From the NCBI RefSeq assembly GCF_003991405.1, contig NZ_RPEN01000144.1:1-52906 (forward strand): a stretch of DNA of 52,906 nucleotides, given 5' to 3'. Positions within the stretch are counted from its first letter, which is position 1, and each line of letters opens with the position of its first letter. Position numbers and translations under genes: made by a program. The notes below the pieces were generated by a model. It was not told where the DNA came from and searched no databases. It saw nothing but the letters and a program-made list of their open reading frames with translations. Below are positions 15,003 through 22,785 of this stretch, in pieces. The stretch is from Pseudorhodobacter sp. E13 (lineage in GTDB: Bacteria > Pseudomonadota > Alphaproteobacteria > Rhodobacterales > Rhodobacteraceae).

Positions 15003-15851
15003 ATGTTCGACAGCGTTGCACAGGCCCTGCCCCCGCGCCCCGGCATTGGCTATAAGCCCCAGCATTTCAAGGATATTCTGGAAAATCCGGGCGCCGTTGC
15101 ATGGCTGGAAATCCATGCCGAGAATTACATGGGCGATGGCGGACGGCCCCATGCGCAACTGCGCCTTCTGGCCGAACGCTTTGCCTTTTCGGTGCATGGT
15201 GTCGGCCTGTCAATCGGCGGTGAGGCACCGCTGGATGAGGCGCATCTGTCCCGCCTGAAACATCTGTGCGACTGGCTGCAACCGGCCAGCTTTTCCGAAC
15301 ATCTGGCGTGGTCCAGCCATGACGACACCTTTCTGAACGACCTTTTGCCCCTGCCCTATACCGCAGAAACCGTGACCCGCGTGGCCGACCATATCGACCG
15401 CGTGCAAGAGGTGTTGGGGCGGCGGATGCTGCTGGAAAACCCCTCGTCTTATCTGGCCTTTGCCGGGGCCGAGATGTCGGAAACCGATTTCCTGCGCGAC
15501 GTGGCGCGGCGCACCGGTTGCGGCCTGTTGCTGGATGTGAATAACGTCTTTGTTTCTGCCACCAATCTGACCTTTGACGCCGCCGCCTATCTGGCTGATT
15601 TTCCAACCGATTTGGTGGGTGAAGTGCATCTGGGCGGCCATTTCGCGGATAGTGATGACCATGGCGCGCCGCTGCTGATCGACAGCCATAATGCGGCGGT
15701 GGTTGACCCGGTCTGGCAGCTTTATGCGGGCCTGATTGGCCGTGCCGGACCGCTGCCCACGCTGATCGAATGGGATAATGATGTGCCGGATTGGCCGGTG
15801 CTGCGCGCCGAGGCTGCGCGCGCCGCACAGATTCTGGACCCGGTCGCATGA
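15003..15851 (+). CDS. bufB: Bufferin maturation enzyme, MNIO family (DUF692)
   Basis: A 282-residue TIM-barrel protein of the multinuclear non-heme iron-dependent oxidative enzyme family (MNIO, DUF692). The opening [10 protein letters not shown] and EIHAENYMG, then [49 protein letters not shown] and DSHN blocks carry the His/Asp/Glu/Asn residues that bind the iron cluster in this family. The enzyme oxidises cysteines of the precursor into heterocycles in the cytosol before export. A GGAGGAG sequence precedes the ATG. Its stop overlaps the bufC start (ATGA), so the enzyme and its partner are co-translated. Confidence 0.95.
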   Translation: MFDSVAQALPPRPGIGYKPQHFKDILENPGAVAWLEIHAENYMGDGGRPHAQLRLLAERFAFSVHGVGLSIGGEAPLDEAHLSRLKHLCDWLQPASFSEHLAWSSHDDTFLNDLLPLPYTAETVTRVADHIDRVQEVLGRRMLLENPSSYLAFAGAEMSETDFLRDVARRTGCGLLLDVNNVFVSATNLTFDAAAYLADFPTDLVGEVHLGGHFADSDDHGAPLLIDSHNAAVVDPVWQLYAGLIGRAGPLPTLIEWDNDVPDWPVLRAEAARAAQILDPVA

Positions 15852-16588
15852 GCCAGTCCAGCTTCACCGCCGCCTTGCTGGACCCGGAAAAACCGGTGCC
15901 AGAGGGGCTGATTGACGCCGCGGGCCAACCTGCCGGGCGGCGCTTTGCGGTCTATCGCAACAATGTGGTGAACAGCCTGACCGAGGCTTTGGAACAGGGA
16001 TTCCCGGTGCTGCAAAAGCTGCTGGGGGCCGCGTATTTCACCGCCCTTGCCGGGGTCTTTGTGCGCGCCCATCCGCCCAAATCGCGGCTGATGATGTTTT
16101 ACGGTGCGGAACTGCCTGATTTTTTGGCACAATTCCCGCCGCTGGCACATCTGCCCTATTTGCCCGATGTCGCCCGGGTGGAGCTTGCTTTGCGCGCCTC
16201 TTATCATGCCGCCGATGCCCCGCCGCTGCCCCCCGAGGTTCTGGGCGCGCTGACGCCCGACGCTTTCATGGCCGCGCGCTTTACCCTTGCGCCAGCGCTG
16301 CGGCTGATCCGGTCGGACTATCCGGTCTGGTCGATCTGGCAGGCCAACACAAAACCGGACGCCCCGGCCCCCGTGATGCGCCCCGAGGCCGCGCTGATCC
16401 TGCGGCCCGAATTTGACCCCGCCCCGCATCTGCTGCCCCTTGGCGGCGCGGATTTTATCGCCGCGCTGATGCAGGGCCAAACCATCGCCGAAGCGGTCGA
16501 TGCCGCAGGCGAAGGCTTTGACCCAAGCGCCTGTCTGGGTCTGCTGATCCACGGCGGCGCCCTTATCGGATTAAGTGAGGAACCCTGA
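15848..16588 (+). CDS. bufC: Bufferin maturation partner (DUF2063)
   Basis: A 246-residue protein. The N-terminal DUF2063 domain (about 1-95) includes [34 protein letters not shown] and the FPVLQKLLG block. The middle ([16 protein letters not shown]) and C-terminal parts are more variable. In bufferin and methanobactin-like systems this protein family is the recognition partner that presents the precursor to the MNIO enzyme (established for the family). It starts within the bufB stop and ends within the DoxX start (TGATG), so stoichiometric expression is expected. Confidence 0.92.
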   Translation: MSQSSFTAALLDPEKPVPEGLIDAAGQPAGRRFAVYRNNVVNSLTEALEQGFPVLQKLLGAAYFTALAGVFVRAHPPKSRLMMFYGAELPDFLAQFPPLAHLPYLPDVARVELALRASYHAADAPPLPPEVLGALTPDAFMAARFTLAPALRLIRSDYPVWSIWQANTKPDAPAPVMRPEAALILRPEFDPAPHLLPLGGADFIAALMQGQTIAEAVDAAGEGFDPSACLGLLIHGGALIGLSEEP

Positions 16589-17154
16589 TGAACCAATTGA
16601 TTTTGCGTTATAATCGCGTTGCAGCATGGCTGGACGCGGCAAGCCCCGCTTTGCTGCCACTGGCCGCGCGCTTTGTCTTTGCGGCTGTGTTGCTGATCTA
16701 TTTCTGGGCCTCGGCGCTGACCAAACTCGGCCCCGGCCCCTTGGGGTTTCTGATGCCCACCGATGGGGCCTATATCCAGATTTTCCCCAAGACGACCGAG
16801 GCGTTCGGCTATGATTTCGGCCAGTTCGGGCTGTTTCACTGGGCCGTTGTCACGGCGGGAACCTTGGCGGAATTCCTGCTGCCTTTCCTGATCCTTGTGG
16901 GCCTGTTCACCCGCTTGGCGGCGCTGGGGATGATCGGGTTTATCGCGGTGCAATCCTGGGTCGATGTGCAGGGGCATGGTGTTGGTGGCGACCATCTGGG
17001 CGGCCTGTTCGACCGCGCCTCGGATGCGCTGATCTGGGATCAACGCGTGCTGTGGGTCTTTGTGCTGGTGGTTCTGGTCCTGAAAGGGGGCGGCGCGCTG
17101 TCGCTTGACCGGATTTTGGCCGGTCGCATCGGCGCCGCTTCACAAGGTTCTTGA
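16588..17154 (+). CDS. DoxX family membrane protein
   Basis: A 188-residue integral membrane protein with about four hydrophobic segments (LPLAARFVFAAVLLIYFW; WAVVTAGTLAEFLLPFLIL; LGMIGFIAVQSW; VLWVFVLVVLVLKG). The AEFLLPFLILVGLFTRLAA block is typical of DoxX/DoxD. DoxX proteins are often fourth genes of DUF2282/DUF692/DUF2063 operons. Their biochemical role there is not firmly known; a redox or membrane-linked function is usually suggested. The 1-bp stop/start overlap with bufC shows it belongs to the operon. No clear terminator follows. Confidence 0.88.
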   Translation: MNQLILRYNRVAAWLDAASPALLPLAARFVFAAVLLIYFWASALTKLGPGPLGFLMPTDGAYIQIFPKTTEAFGYDFGQFGLFHWAVVTAGTLAEFLLPFLILVGLFTRLAALGMIGFIAVQSWVDVQGHGVGGDHLGGLFDRASDALIWDQRVLWVFVLVVLVLKGGGALSLDRILAGRIGAASQGS

Positions 17155-17301
17155 TTTTTCTGCGGCTTTCGGCATGATTTTCCCTGTGACGACAGAGTTT
17201 CTACCAGATCCTGACCCTACGGCAGCCGATCAGAATGGAAGACCTGGCAGCACGTTCTCGCGGCATGTCGCCGGGGGGTGGATTGATGAAGGAGAAGCGG
17301 C

Positions 17302-17508
17302 ATGCCTACCGGCACCGTAAAATGGTTTAACAGCACCAAGGGCTATGGGTTCATCGCGCCGGATGACGGCGGGAAGGACGTGTTTGTCCATATTTCAGCA
17401 GTAGAACGCGCGGGATTGACCGGGCTGAGCGACAACCAGAAAATCGGCTATGAGATGCAATCGGGCCGTGATGGCAAGCAATCGGCCGGCGATTTGCGGC
17501 TGCTCTGA
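17302..17508 (+). CDS. Cold-shock domain protein
   Basis: A 68-residue CspA-like single OB-fold protein. RNP1 is KGYGFI (residues 14-19) and RNP2 is VFVHIS (about 27-32). The start TGTVKWFNSTKGYG is canonical. It binds single-stranded RNA or DNA as an RNA chaperone in the cytosol. AAGGAG precedes the ATG by seven bases. The leader is about 147 bp and may form a regulatory 5' UTR, as in many csp genes, but no specific thermosensor was resolved. It is convergent with the ArsC-like gene. Confidence 0.95.
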   Translation: MPTGTVKWFNSTKGYGFIAPDDGGKDVFVHISAVERAGLTGLSDNQKIGYEMQSGRDGKQSAGDLRLL

Positions 17509-17524
17509 CAGGTCTTGGGTTTGC

Positions 17525-17549
17525 AGCGGCCCGCGCCAAACGGGCCGCT
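17525..17549. terminator. Bidirectional hairpin between csp and arsC-like gene
   Basis: AGCGGCCCG (17525-17533) and CGGGCCGCT (17541-17549) form a perfect 9-bp stem around CGCCAAA, between two convergent stops. T-runs are lacking, so termination may be weak or Rho-assisted. Confidence 0.6.
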
Positions 17550-17554
17550 CGCCC

Positions 17555-17878
17555 TTACAGATATTTCGCCTGAACCGCCTCATCCCAGCCAAAGGTAAGG
17601 CCTTGATCGCTGCGGATCACCGGGCGTTTCATCAAGGTGGGCTGCTGTTTTAGCTGCTCGTCCGGCTCTGACGCTTTCAGCCAGTCAGAGGCCCCGCGCC
17701 ATGTCGTCGATTTCTGGTTGATGATCTGGCCGCCAAATTCCCGCACGAATTCAAGGATTTCAGCCTCGGTCAGCGGGGTTGCGCGCACGTCATGGAACTG
17801 CGGCGCGTGGCCTGCGGCCTCAAGGGCTTTCATGGCTTTCTTGCAGGTGTCGCAGGTGGAAATTCCGTAAAGGATCAT
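17555..17878 (-). CDS. ArsC/Spx-like thioredoxin-fold protein
   Basis: A 107-residue ArsC-family protein. The N-terminal LYGISTCDTCKKAMKALEAAG carries a CDTC motif, as in the YffB/Spx-like group rather than the single-Cys plasmid arsenate reductases. LTEAEILEFVREFG and QPTLMKRPVI near the C terminus (with the cis-Pro/Arg region) confirm the family. Members are putative glutathione-dependent thiol reductases. AGGA lies before the ATG at 17878. It is a single gene convergent with csp. No arsenic genes are nearby, so arsenate reduction is unproven. Confidence 0.85.
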   Translation of the reverse strand: MILYGISTCDTCKKAMKALEAAGHAPQFHDVRATPLTEAEILEFVREFGGQIINQKSTTWRGASDWLKASEPDEQLKQQPTLMKRPVIRSDQGLTFGWDEAVQAKYL

Positions 17879-17959
17879 GGGGGTTCCTGTTGTCTTTGCC
17901 GGGGCGGGCGGTGCCAAGGCGCTGATTATACATGACAAACCGCCAAGGCGGCCTTTGCG

Positions 17960-18370
17960 TCACCCCGCAAAGGCAAGGGCAACACGCGCGCCAATATAGG
18001 CGCAAACGCCGCTGATGACAGCCCCCCATGTCATATCAATCAGCACCATTTGCGGGTGCCAGTCGCGCATCACGGCCCAGGATGTCAACTCATATGTGCC
18101 ATAGGCCAGCAGGCCCAAGGCCGCCCCGTTCAACAGCGCCGTGCTGGCCGCCCCATCGCGCAGCGCGGGCAGGCCTGCGAAATAGGTCAGCCCGACCATA
18201 TACAGCAGGTAAAACGCCACCGCAGGCAGAATGCGCACCGTGTCCAGCATCGCATCGCCCAGATGGCTGCGGAACACCGCGCCCAGAAACAGGCCCAGCA
18301 TCAGCGCATCCGCCACCAGAAAGGCAAGCGAGGTTGCCGCGAAAAAGATCAACAGGCTGGTCAGGGCCAT
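17960..18370 (-). CDS. DUF2177 family membrane protein
   Basis: A 136-residue hydrophobic protein with about four predicted membrane helices (SLLIFFAATSLAFLVADALM; ILPAVAFYLLYMVGLTYFAG; ALLNGAALGLLAYGTYELT; ALIDMTWGA region onward). The GTYELTSWAVMRDWHPQMVLIDMTWG segment is the DUF2177 signature. The function is unknown. AAGGAG is six bases before the ATG at 18370, so this start was preferred over 18385. It is a lone gene with the TetR regulator upstream on the same strand, 71 bp away. Confidence 0.8.
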   Translation of the reverse strand: MALTSLLIFFAATSLAFLVADALMLGLFLGAVFRSHLGDAMLDTVRILPAVAFYLLYMVGLTYFAGLPALRDGAASTALLNGAALGLLAYGTYELTSWAVMRDWHPQMVLIDMTWGAVISGVCAYIGARVALAFAG

Positions 18371-18440
18371 AAAGCACTCCTTCATTCATCCTTTGGCGAC
18401 CTAGGGCGATCCCCGCCAAAGGCGAGCGTAAAATGCAGCG

Positions 18441-19037
18441 CTAGGCCTGCGGGCGGCCCACGGCGCGCAAGGCCATCTCGGCGTAAAGGGTTTGCACATC
18501 GCCCCGGCTAAGCCGTCCGCCTTCGCGATACCAGTTTGTCACCCCGGTCAGCATGGCAATCAGCGCCAGTGTCGCCATCTTGGGGTCGGGCAGCGTAAAG
18601 GCCCCCGATTGCACCCCGGACAGCAGAATCGCCTGCAACCGGTCTTCATATTGGCGGCGCAGGGATTCGATGGTGGCAAAATTCTCGGGCGAGAGGTTGC
18701 GCAATTCCATATAGGCGATGAACACCGCCTCGGGCCGATCAAGGTGATAGCCGATGTGAAAGCGGGCGAATTGATCCAGCGCGGCGGCGGGGCTGTCGGT
18801 TGGGGGCAGGCTGGCCAGCGCGGCCAGCAGGTTGGTCATGTGGTCCTGCATCAGATCGAACAGCAGCGCCTGTTTATCCGCCGTATAGAGGTAAAGCGCA
18901 CCCGCCTGCACGCCCACCTCAGCCGCGATCTGCCGCATGGAGACGGCGGCAAAGCCGTGGCGGGCAAACAGCCGCAGTGCCGCGTCGCGAATACGCGGGC
19001 CAGTGATTTCGGAATGAGAGCCGGTTTTGCGCGCCAT
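18441..19037 (-). CDS. TetR family transcriptional regulator
   Basis: A 198-residue TetR-type repressor. The N-terminal HTH (about 12-60) contains IRDAALRLFARHGFAAVSMRQIAAEVGVQAGALYLYTADKQAL, here split only for description, with the recognition helix around GVQAGALYLY. The C-terminal ligand domain (about 70-198) is of the AcrR/TetR_C type with HIGYHLDRPEAVFIAYMELR. The ligand is unknown. A palindrome (19051-19066) lies 14 bp upstream of its start, suggesting autoregulation, and the divergent small lipoprotein gene could share it. Confidence 0.9.
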   Translation of the reverse strand: MARKTGSHSEITGPRIRDAALRLFARHGFAAVSMRQIAAEVGVQAGALYLYTADKQALLFDLMQDHMTNLLAALASLPPTDSPAAALDQFARFHIGYHLDRPEAVFIAYMELRNLSPENFATIESLRRQYEDRLQAILLSGVQSGAFTLPDPKMATLALIAMLTGVTNWYREGGRLSRGDVQTLYAEMALRAVGRPQA

Positions 19038-19050
19038 GGGGGTTTTCTAT

Positions 19051-19066
19051 CTGAATGATCGTTCAA
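19051..19066. promoter_or_regulatory. Candidate TetR operator
   Basis: TTGAACGATCATTCAG (minus strand) is a 16-bp imperfect palindrome with 12 of 16 symmetric positions. It is of the type bound by fatty-acid-related TetR regulators (TTGAA...TTCAA). It lies between the TetR start and the divergent lipoprotein gene. Confidence 0.55.
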
Positions 19067-19173
19067 TTCAAGCAGAGGATCGCTTGGCCCTTTGGGTTTT
19101 GCGGCGCTTGCCCCTTTGAAGGCAGGGCGATAAGGTCGCCCCACTGGTTCGAAGTTGCGTGAAGGCCCCAAGA

Positions 19174-19479
19174 ATGCGCCCTGCCCTGTTTGCCTTTGCG
19201 ATGACGACCCTGTTGGCGGCTTGCGCAACCTTCCCTGAGGTGGACGCAGCACAGGCGCGGCTTGCCAGCACCGGCCCCGCGCCGCAACTTGTCCCGATTG
19301 AAGGGTTGATCGCGCAAGCAAGTCCCGGTCGCGCCAGTCAGGCGGCATCGGATGCGCTGGCGGGGCGGGCGGCCAATCTGCGGGCGCGGGCAGCAGCAAT
19401 GCGCGGCCCGGTGCACAGCCCCGCCACACGCGCGCGGCTTGCCGCAGCGATTGCGGCCTATCCGTCAAAGTTCAACTGA
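19174..19479 (+). CDS. Small lipoprotein, function unknown
   Basis: A 101-residue protein with a lipoprotein signal: basic start, hydrophobic ALFAFAMTTLLA, then the lipobox LAAC (Cys17). The mature part is Ala/Arg-rich and helical (AASDALAGRAANLRARAAAMRG) without recognisable domain. ATG 19174 places the signal correctly; an in-frame GTG lies at 19159. It is expected in the inner or outer membrane. It is divergent from the TetR gene and 116 bp upstream of hom, but the gap argues for separate transcription. Confidence 0.75.
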   Translation: MRPALFAFAMTTLLAACATFPEVDAAQARLASTGPAPQLVPIEGLIAQASPGRASQAASDALAGRAANLRARAAAMRGPVHSPATRARLAAAIAAYPSKFN

Positions 19480-19595
19480 CGCGCGGCAGGTTTTTCCCGG
19501 CAGCCCATGGGTTTTGCCGCCGTGCCGCGTTGCATGCGCAGGCGTGACAGGCTAACAGTCGCGTCAGATATGCCCCCCTGCTGATGGAGATTACT

Positions 19596-20882
19596 ATGGC
19601 AGCCCCTTTGCGCTTAGGTCTGGCCGGTCTTGGAACGGTGGGGATTGGCGTGGTGCAGATTGTGCAGAAACATGCGCAGATGATCGCCGCCCGCGCGGGC
19701 CGCGAGGTGGTGATCACCGCCGTTTCCGCCCGCGACAAAACCAAGAACCGCGATGCCGATTTGTCCGGCTTTGCATGGGAAACCGACCCGGTGGCCTTGG
19801 CGCAGCGCGATGATGTCGATGTGTTCATCGAGGTGATGGGCGGCCATGAAGGCCCGGCCCGCCACGCCACCGAAGCCGCGCTTGCCGCCGGAAAAGATGT
19901 GGTCACGGCCAACAAGGCGCTGCTGGCCCATCACGGCCACGCGCTTGCCCTGTCAGCAGAGGCGGCAGGCCGGGTGATCCGCTTTGAAGCGGCGGTGGCC
20001 GGTGGCATCCCGGTGATCAAGGCGCTGACCGAGGGGCTTGCCGCCAATGGGATGCGCCGCGTCATGGGGGTGATGAACGGCACCTGCAACTATATCCTGA
20101 CCCGGATGGAGGATGCGGGCCTGCCCTATGATCAGGTGTTCGAGGAAGCGCGCCAGCTTGGCTATCTGGAGGCAGACCCAAATCTGGATGTGGGCGGGAT
20201 TGATGCGGGGCACAAGCTGTCCTTGCTGGCCGCGATTGCCTTTGGCACCCAAGTCTCCTTTGACGCGGTGGAACTGGAAGGCATCGGCGCGATTTCCATC
20301 GACGATATCCGCCATGCCGCCGATATGGAGTATCGGATCAAACTGCTGGGCGTGGCCCGGATGACAGGGCGGGGGCTGGAACAGCGAATGACGCCTTGCC
20401 TCGTGCCGATGGAAAGCCCGCTGGGCCAGCTTTCGGGTGGCACCAATATGGTGGTGCTGGAAGGCGATAGCGTGGGCCAGATCGTGCTGCGAGGTGCGGG
20501 CGCAGGCATGGGGCCAACCGCCAGTGCGGTGATGGGCGATGTGGTCGATATCGCGCGCGGCGTTCGCGTGCCGGTGTTTGGTGTGCCCGCAGCCCAGCTT
20601 GCCCAACCCGTTGCGGCGGCGGTTGCCTCGGCCTCGGCCTGGTATCTGCGCATGACGCTTGTGGATAAGCCCGGTGCCTTGGCCAAGATCGCCACGGCTT
20701 TGGGTGAGGCTGGAATTTCCATCGACCGGATGCGGCAATATGGACATTCCGATGCCCATGCCCCGGTGTTGATCGTGACCCATAAGGCCACGCGCGACGA
20801 TGTGAATGATGCCTTGACCCGCTTTGCCGCAACCGGTGTTGTGGTGGGCGCCCCTGTGGCCCTGCGTATCGAAGACGTCTGA
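19596..20882 (+). CDS. hom: Homoserine dehydrogenase
   Basis: A 428-residue monofunctional homoserine dehydrogenase. The NAD(P) motif is LGLAGLGTVGIGVVQI near the start. DVVTANKALLAHHG is the NADP/substrate-contact block, followed by RFEAAVAGGIPVIKAL, MNGTCNYILTRM and the catalytic Lys region EADPNLDVGGIDAGHKLSLLA. A C-terminal ACT domain (about 350-428, YLRMTLVDKPGALAKIA) suggests threonine feedback. It reduces aspartate semialdehyde in the threonine/methionine pathway. GGAG is six bases before 19596; an upstream ATG at 19584 lacks spacing. It directly abuts a ceramidase-family gene. Confidence 0.96.
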   Translation: MAAPLRLGLAGLGTVGIGVVQIVQKHAQMIAARAGREVVITAVSARDKTKNRDADLSGFAWETDPVALAQRDDVDVFIEVMGGHEGPARHATEAALAAGKDVVTANKALLAHHGHALALSAEAAGRVIRFEAAVAGGIPVIKALTEGLAANGMRRVMGVMNGTCNYILTRMEDAGLPYDQVFEEARQLGYLEADPNLDVGGIDAGHKLSLLAAIAFGTQVSFDAVELEGIGAISIDDIRHAADMEYRIKLLGVARMTGRGLEQRMTPCLVPMESPLGQLSGGTNMVVLEGDSVGQIVLRGAGAGMGPTASAVMGDVVDIARGVRVPVFGVPAAQLAQPVAAAVASASAWYLRMTLVDKPGALAKIATALGEAGISIDRMRQYGHSDAHAPVLIVTHKATRDDVNDALTRFAATGVVVGAPVALRIEDV

Positions 20883-21554
20883 ATGGATTGGTTCGCCCCA
20901 GTCGATATTTACTGCGAACGGCTCGGCCCGGGGTTCTGGGCGGAACCCGTCAATGCGCTGAGCAACCTTGCCTTTCTGGCCGCCGCCCTTTGGGCCGGGC
21001 TGGAGGCCCGCAAGCGCGGCGCGGATGCGGTGATCTGGGCCTTGATCGGCATGGCCGGGCTGATCGGCGTCGGCTCTTTCCTGTTTCACACCTTTGCGAA
21101 TACCTGGTCGGAATATGCCGATACGATTCCGATCTGGTCTTTCGTGGCGGCGTTCGTCTTTGTCTCCATGCATCGCATCGGGGGGGTGAAACCCGGCAAG
21201 ATCGGGACGATTGCCCTTGGCGTGGCCGCGATTGTGGTGGTGACCATGCTGGCCAGCGGTGAAGGAGAGGCTGCGGCCCCCGGCATCCTAAACGGGTCGG
21301 AACAATATGCCCCCGCGCTGATCGCGCTTGTGGTGTTCTCCGTTCTCAGCCGCCGCCGCGCGCATCCGATGTGGCCGTGGATCTGGGCCGCGACCGGCAC
21401 CTTCATGCTGTCATTGCTGTTTCGCACGCTGGATATGGCGGTGTGTGACAGCCTGCCGATGGGCAGCCATTTCATGTGGCATCTGCTGAACGGGGTGATG
21501 ATCGCCCTGCTGCTGCAAATGCTGCTGCGCGCCGACCGGGCGCAGCCACGCTGA
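20883..21554 (+). CDS. Ceramidase-family membrane protein
   Basis: A 223-residue protein with about seven hydrophobic segments. It carries all CREST/alkaline-ceramidase motifs: DIYCERLGPGFWAEPVNALSN at the start (Glu, Asn), GSFLFHTFANTWSEYADTIPI (Ser, His69, Asp80), RTLDMAVCDSLPMGSHFMWHLLNG with the HxxxH pair. These residues bind zinc in ceramidases and adiponectin-receptor relatives. Bacterial members are annotated by homology, and the substrate here is unknown. Its ATG follows the hom stop with no gap, so it is translationally linked to hom, an unexpected partner. Confidence 0.88.
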   Translation: MDWFAPVDIYCERLGPGFWAEPVNALSNLAFLAAALWAGLEARKRGADAVIWALIGMAGLIGVGSFLFHTFANTWSEYADTIPIWSFVAAFVFVSMHRIGGVKPGKIGTIALGVAAIVVVTMLASGEGEAAAPGILNGSEQYAPALIALVVFSVLSRRRAHPMWPWIWAATGTFMLSLLFRTLDMAVCDSLPMGSHFMWHLLNGVMIALLLQMLLRADRAQPR

Positions 21555-21670
21555 CCCGCCAGCACAAAGCCGCCCAAGGCCAGCTTTCTGCGCGCCGTTA
21601 GCGCCAACATCATTGCCGCCCCCGCGCCCCCCCGCTAAGGGAAGGGAAACAGCCACTTGAGGATCAAAAC

Positions 21671-22636
21671 ATGGCCGATGCGCAGGAATTTCAGGATCGT
21701 TTGCTTTCATTGGGTCTTGCCCGCGTCTCCGAAGCTGCCGCATTGGCCTCGGCCAAGCTGATCGGGCGCGGAGATGAGAAGGCGGCAGACCAAGCCGCCG
21801 TCAATGCGATGCGCGACCAGTTGAACCTGCTGGATATCGCAGGCGTCGTGGTGATCGGCGAAGGCGAGCGGGACGAAGCCCCGATGCTGTTCATCGGCGA
21901 GGAGGTCGGCACCGGCAAAGGCCCGGCGGTGGATATCGCGCTGGACCCGCTGGAAGGCACCACGCTGACCGCCAAAGATATGCCCAACGCGCTGACGGTG
22001 ATCGCCATGGCCCCGCGCGGCACGCTGCTGCACGCCCCCGATGTCTATATGGACAAACTGGCCATCGGCCCCGGCTATGCGGTTGATACGGTCACGCTGG
22101 ATATGTCGCCTGCCGAACGGGTGCAGGCGCTGGCAAAGGCCAAGGGCTGCTCTGCCGCCGATATCACCGTCTGCGTGCTGGAACGCCCGCGCCACGAAGA
22201 CATGATCGCGCAAATCCGGTCCACCGGGGCCGCGATCCGGCTGATCACCGATGGCGATGTCGCCGGTGTGATCCATTGCGCCGAGGCCGATGTGACCGGG
22301 ATTGATATGTATATGGGCTCTGGCGGCGCACCCGAAGGCGTGCTGGCCGCGTCCGCGCTCAAATGCATGGGCGGGCAAATGTATGGCCGTTTGCTGTTCC
22401 GCAACGATGACGAACGTGGCCGCGCCGCCAAGGCCGGGATCACCGATCTGAACCGCATCTACACCCGCGACGAAATGGTCACTGCCGATGTGATCTTTGC
22501 CGCCACCGGGGTCACCGAAGGCTCCATCCTCTCGGGCATCAAATCCGAACCGGGTTGGGTCACCACCGAAACCTTGCTGATGCGGTCCAAAACCGGCTCT
22601 GTGCGCCGCATGACCTATCGCAGCCCGGTGAAATAA
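21671..22636 (+). CDS. glpX: Fructose-1,6-bisphosphatase, class II
   Basis: A 321-residue GlpX-type enzyme. Characteristic blocks are GDEKAADQAAVNAMR, VVIGEGERDEAPMLFIGE, VDIALDPLEGT (metal/phosphate site), MGSGGAPEGVLAA and YTRDEMV. It hydrolyses fructose 1,6-bisphosphate (some members also sedoheptulose bisphosphate) in gluconeogenesis or the Calvin cycle. GAGGA is seven bases before the ATG. It is followed 149 bp later by recJ, the usual neighbour in Rhodobacteraceae, with a dispersed element in the gap. Confidence 0.96.
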   Translation: MADAQEFQDRLLSLGLARVSEAAALASAKLIGRGDEKAADQAAVNAMRDQLNLLDIAGVVVIGEGERDEAPMLFIGEEVGTGKGPAVDIALDPLEGTTLTAKDMPNALTVIAMAPRGTLLHAPDVYMDKLAIGPGYAVDTVTLDMSPAERVQALAKAKGCSAADITVCVLERPRHEDMIAQIRSTGAAIRLITDGDVAGVIHCAEADVTGIDMYMGSGGAPEGVLAASALKCMGGQMYGRLLFRNDDERGRAAKAGITDLNRIYTRDEMVTADVIFAATGVTEGSILSGIKSEPGWVTTETLLMRSKTGSVRRMTYRSPVK

Positions 22637-22685
22637 CGCCACCAATGCTCCGGGGTCGTGTCACATCTGATTGCGCGGCCCCGGG

Positions 22686-22706
22686 CTTCATCTTGGCAAA
22701 AATACC
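22686..22706 (-). repeat. 21-nt dispersed element, copy 2
   Basis: An exact inverted copy of the element at 1369-1389, lying between glpX and recJ. GC-rich flanks (GCCCCGGGC and CCCGCCGCGG) surround it. Its orientation is opposite to both flanking genes. Confidence 0.6.
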
Positions 22707-22785
22707 TGATCCCGCCGCGGGCCACATCGGCACCGGTTGGACATAGGCCATTGCGCCGGACCCGATTTCTTGGCACTGCTGGCAC

